Assembly (NCBI RefSeq): GCF_943913915.1
Contig: NZ_CALUAA010000001.1
Coordinates: 1 to 64,000 of the forward strand
DNA from: an uncultured Peptoniphilus sp.
GTDB lineage: Bacteria; Bacillota; Clostridia; Tissierellales; Peptoniphilaceae
Direction of reading: 5' to 3'
Length of the DNA: 64,000 bases
The first letter of the stretch is position 1; each line of letters begins with the position of its first letter. The translations under genes were made by a program, and so were the position numbers. The notes below the pieces were generated by a model, which saw only the letters and a program-made list of their open reading frames with translations, did no database searches and was not told where the DNA came from. Positions 61,090 through 64,000 of this stretch are shown one piece after another.

Positions 61090-61884
61090 ATGAAAGAGAG
61101 GGCAGACCTCTTATTGGTAAAAAAACAGTTAGCGCCTTCTCGTGAAAAGGCAAAAACCATCATTATGGCGGGTGAAGCCTTTATAGGTACCGAGCGCATT
61201 GCAAAACCCGGTCAGATGATCGAGGAAGATGTCGAGATTACGATCAAAGGTCATAGCTTAAAATACGTTTCTCGGGGAGGTTTTAAGCTCGAGAAAATTT
61301 TAGACGACTATTCAATCGATTTGAAAGACCATATCTGTATGGATATCGGATCTTCCACAGGAGGGTTCACCGATTGCATGCTTAAGCACGGCGCAAAAAA
61401 AGTCTACGCTGTGGATGTCGGATATAATCAATTGGCCTATGAACTTCGGGTGGATCCAAGGGTCGTCGTCATGGAGCGGACCAATGTGCGCCACTTGGAA
61501 AAAGAGGAGCTCGCAGATGCTATCGACTTTATTTCAATCGATGTGTCCTTTATATCCTTAGAACTCGTGTTGCCGAAGGCCGTATCCTATCTGGAAAAGC
61601 CGGGTCGTATATCGGCTCTTATCAAGCCGCAGTTTGAAGCGGGAAAAGATAAAGTCGGTAAGGGCGGTATCGTAAGTGATCCCAAAGTGCACAGAGAAGT
61701 GCTTGAGAAGATCGTAAACCTTGCGACGGAACTGGGGATGACGATTGAATCTTTGACTTTCTCTCCCATACAAGGCGCCACAGGGAATACGGAGTTCTTA
61801 ATGCTTATGACCAATGGTAAGACCGATCGAACCCCTTTAACTGTAGAGGAGGTTATAAAAGCGTCGAAGGAGGAATTTCACTAA
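61090..61884 (+). CDS. tlyA: TlyA-family rRNA 2'-O-methyltransferase
   Basis: The protein has an S4 domain at the N-terminus (ERADLLLVKKQLAPSREKAKTIIMAGEAFIG) and an FtsJ-like methyltransferase domain with SRGGFKLEKIL, MDIGSSTGGFTDCMLKHGAKKVYAVDVGYNQLAYELRVDPRV and LIKPQFEAGKDKVGKGGIVSD. It corresponds to TlyA, which 2'-O-methylates cytidines in rRNA. Length is 264 residues. It lies 4 bases after ispA and one base before recN. Confidence 0.94.
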   Translation: MKERADLLLVKKQLAPSREKAKTIIMAGEAFIGTERIAKPGQMIEEDVEITIKGHSLKYVSRGGFKLEKILDDYSIDLKDHICMDIGSSTGGFTDCMLKHGAKKVYAVDVGYNQLAYELRVDPRVVVMERTNVRHLEKEELADAIDFISIDVSFISLELVLPKAVSYLEKPGRISALIKPQFEAGKDKVGKGGIVSDPKVHREVLEKIVNLATELGMTIESLTFSPIQGATGNTEFLMLMTNGKTDRTPLTVEEVIKASKEEFH

Positions 61885-61885
61885 T

Positions 61886-63553
61886 ATGTTTTTACGTCTT
61901 CAAATCGACAATTTTGCAATTATTGAACATTCCCGCATCGAGTTTCATGACGGCTTTTCCGTCTTAACCGGGGAAACCGGAGCCGGGAAATCCATTATTA
62001 TGGATGCCATCGGTCTTATACTCGGCGGTCGTGCACAGAAAAATATGATTCGAAAAAATGCAGAATCTTCATCGATTCAAGGCGTTTTTATGACCCGAAA
62101 CAAGAAGGCACTAAATTTTTTAAAGGAAAATCGCATCCCCTACGAGGATGTGATTATCGTTGAGCGGTCCCTGTTTAGAGATCGCCCTTCAATCTCTGAA
62201 ATCAACGGAAAGACCGTTACCAACGCTCTGTTAAGAGAGTTCGGCTCCATACTGGCTCTATCAGGCATGCAGGGAGAGAACAGCTTTTTAATCGATCCAA
62301 AATTTCAGTTGGAGCTTATCGACACCTTCTGCGGTAGAGAACATTTAAATTCCCTACGGGATTTAAGACAGGATGTGGCAAATTATCGTGACCTTGAAAA
62401 TAAACTCAATAGGGAAAGCGGCGATCCTCAGCAAATGGCTCGAGAGATGGATTTGCTAAGGTACCAAGTGGATGAAATTGAATCATTAGCTCTTGAACCC
62501 GGAGAAGACGATCTGTTGAAAGAAGAGTTTCACACCATCCGAAATCAAAGCTCAACACTGGAGTATTTACATGAGCTTTCTCAAATGTCCTTTGATGAGG
62601 GAGGTATTCGCAGTTTAATGGATCGTTTCGCATCCTCTCTTGAAAAGGTAGTTCAAAACGACGGAAGCTACGACAAGTTATCCGAGGAGTTTGAAGATAT
62701 TCGCTACCGTTTTCAGGAAGTGGCCTACACCTTGAGAGAGCGAGCGGAGAATTTCGAGGCGAATCCCGAACGGCTTAATGAAGTGGCTGAACGGCTTGAC
62801 GCCATTAACGGCGCCAAAAGGAAGTACGGAGACAGCCTCGAAAAAATTGAGGAATTTCTTGAAGCGAGCCGTGAACGATTGGCTTATCTTAAAGATTACG
62901 ATCAAAATATAGAAGATTTAAAGAATGAAATAGAAAAAGTTAAAAAGGATGCGGATAAAAAAGCCGAAAGCATTCGTAAGTCACGAATTGCAATGTCGAA
63001 AAAAGTAGAAGGTCGTATCGCCGAGGTAATGAAAGAGCTGGATATACCCGAGGCTAAATTTAAAATTCACTTTGAAGAAAAAGCTCTTTCAGAAAACGGT
63101 AAGGACGCAGTCATCTATATGGTATCTACCAACAAAGGAGAGGACCTTCTGCCGTTGTCAGAAGTAGCTTCCGGAGGTGAGATCAGCAGAATTTTTCTTG
63201 CTTTTATCAGTATCTATGCAGAGTTCGACGATCGGGAGATTCTGATTTTAGATGAGGTCGATACAGGTATGAGCGGGAAGACGGCGAAAGTTGTTGCGAA
63301 GAAAATGGCTCAGCTTTCAAAAGATCGGCAGCTTATCGTTGTAAGTCACTTACCTCAAGTTGTAGCTCGCGGGGACAGGCAATATCAAATTACAAAAAAA
63401 GAAGAAAACGGCCGAACAGTTTCAGTCGTTAAATCCTTAAATAAAGAAGAACGCGTCGCCTATCTGGCCACCATGATCAGTGGGGCGGATACGGAGACGA
63501 CAAGAAAGACGGCAAGAGAAATGCTGGAAGAACGTTATGAGGAGGAACTATGA
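61886..63553 (+). CDS. recN: DNA repair protein RecN
   Basis: RecN is an SMC-like ATPase that acts in double-strand break repair. Walker A is in LTGETGAGKSIIMDAIGLILGGRA (about residues 27-50), followed by a coiled coil (about 150-360) and the C-terminal LSEVASGGEISRIFLAF signature, ILILDEVDTGMSGKTAKVVAKKMAQL Walker B and VVSHLPQVVARGD. Its length of 555 is normal. Start is ATG 61886 (TAATATG context, GGAGG upstream). Confidence 0.96.
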   Translation: MFLRLQIDNFAIIEHSRIEFHDGFSVLTGETGAGKSIIMDAIGLILGGRAQKNMIRKNAESSSIQGVFMTRNKKALNFLKENRIPYEDVIIVERSLFRDRPSISEINGKTVTNALLREFGSILALSGMQGENSFLIDPKFQLELIDTFCGREHLNSLRDLRQDVANYRDLENKLNRESGDPQQMAREMDLLRYQVDEIESLALEPGEDDLLKEEFHTIRNQSSTLEYLHELSQMSFDEGGIRSLMDRFASSLEKVVQNDGSYDKLSEEFEDIRYRFQEVAYTLRERAENFEANPERLNEVAERLDAINGAKRKYGDSLEKIEEFLEASRERLAYLKDYDQNIEDLKNEIEKVKKDADKKAESIRKSRIAMSKKVEGRIAEVMKELDIPEAKFKIHFEEKALSENGKDAVIYMVSTNKGEDLLPLSEVASGGEISRIFLAFISIYAEFDDREILILDEVDTGMSGKTAKVVAKKMAQLSKDRQLIVVSHLPQVVARGDRQYQITKKEENGRTVSVVKSLNKEERVAYLATMISGADTETTRKTAREMLEERYEEEL

Positions 63554-64000
63554 TTTCTGAAGAGCGCGTAATACGTAGCGAAAAGATTTATGAAGGCAAG
63601 GTCGTAACCTTGCGCTGCCATACGGTCGAATTAGACGGGCAACGCTACGGCAAACGTGAAATAGTGGAGCACGCGGGCGGAGCCTGCATTATCTGCTTCA
63701 GAGAAGACGGAAGTATTCCCTTTGTGCGTCAATATCGCATTGCCACAAAGAAAAACTTATTGGAACTTCCTGCCGGATTTATTGAACATAACGAAAACCC
63801 CATGACAGCCGCCCTTCGTGAGCTTTCAGAGGAGACAGGCCTCGTAGCGGAATCTGCAGAGTTTTTACTGGAAGCCTACACATCTCCGGGTTTTACCAAC
63901 GAAAAGATCTACATTTTCATGTGTGAAAATCCCGAACAGGGTGAACAGCATTTAGATGAAACCGAAGACCTGGAAGTTGAATATATGCAACTGGATGAAG
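63550..64000 (+). CDS. NUDIX hydrolase, probable ADP-ribose pyrophosphatase (truncated by window end)
   Basis: The frame from ATG 63550 stays open to the end of the window (150 codons). It has the perfect Nudix box GFIEHNENPMTAALRELSEETGL (GX5EX7REUXEEXGU), preceded by VEHAGGACIICF and PFVRQYRIATKKNLLELPAG, as in ADP-ribose pyrophosphatases (NudF). It overlaps recN by 4 bases (ATGA). The 3' end is missing, so the full length is unknown. Confidence 0.93.
   Translation, partial: MISEERVIRSEKIYEGKVVTLRCHTVELDGQRYGKREIVEHAGGACIICFREDGSIPFVRQYRIATKKNLLELPAGFIEHNENPMTAALRELSEETGLVAESAEFLLEAYTSPGFTNEKIYIFMCENPEQGEQHLDETEDLEVEYMQLDE

Noticed and set aside
1..64000. CRISPR arrays, tRNA, rRNA, prophage or intact transposase
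   Set aside because: No regular direct repeats, cloverleaf-like structures, rRNA-like sequence or phage/transposase proteins were found on reading through.

Overview
The window looks like a chromosomal segment of an anaerobic, low-to-mid GC, Gram-positive bacterium of the Firmicutes. The support is strong GGAGG ribosome binding sites, SepF, an Asp23/Gls24 protein, an SLH-domain surface protein, lipoproteins with short lipoboxes, a glmS ribozyme and an anaerobic (CbiK/CbiD/CbiG) cobalamin pathway. The mixture of genes resembles the Peptoniphilaceae/Tissierellia, but that is an inference from memory and not a search result. No rRNA, tRNA, CRISPR array, prophage or intact insertion sequence is visible.

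Layout. 1-1931 holds a decayed amidohydrolase with three frameshifts. 1975-10982 is a phosphate regulon: a PhoP-box-like promoter, pstS, a terminator, pstCAB, phoU and a PhoP/PhoR-type two-component pair, followed by a second pair and a small membrane protein. 11028-14471 (minus) is pyruvate carboxylase. 14605-27026 is a tightly overlapping run of 17 genes for anaerobic cobalamin synthesis and nucleotide loop assembly. An SLH-domain protein and glmS (minus, with its self-cleaving ribozyme) follow. 30315-38089 is a mixed block: parvulin-type PPIase, a divergent RelA/SpoT-like protein, msrA, pepD, a DUF1292-like protein, a radical SAM protein, three small unrecognised proteins and glyA. 38235-46251 runs der, plsY, gpsA, a HlyD-like protein, yggS, sepF, ylmH, lspA, rluD, pyrR. 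46290-48743 carries a divergent MTA/MTI-phosphorylase and MtnA-like pair plus an HD protein. 48721-51729 is a third two-component system with a frameshifted lipoprotein and a membrane protein. ychF (minus), an unusual ABC transporter, a HAD phosphatase, rbgA, rnhB, Asp23, nusB, xseAB, ispA, tlyA, recN and a truncated NUDIX gene complete the window.

Most notable: the phosphate-binding protein PstS is read in circularly permuted order. The half that is C-terminal in ordinary PstS comes first, directly after the lipoprotein signal, and the usual N-terminal half follows, with all the phosphate-site motifs kept. Other points of interest are an ABC ATPase with a replaced catalytic Glu and switch His and an acidic repeat tail, a RelA/SpoT-like protein lacking part of the synthetase signature, a possible ATT start codon for the radical SAM gene, a 29-residue membrane peptide resembling Prli42, and a cobalamin operon with no visible B12 riboswitch and no cbiA/cbiP.
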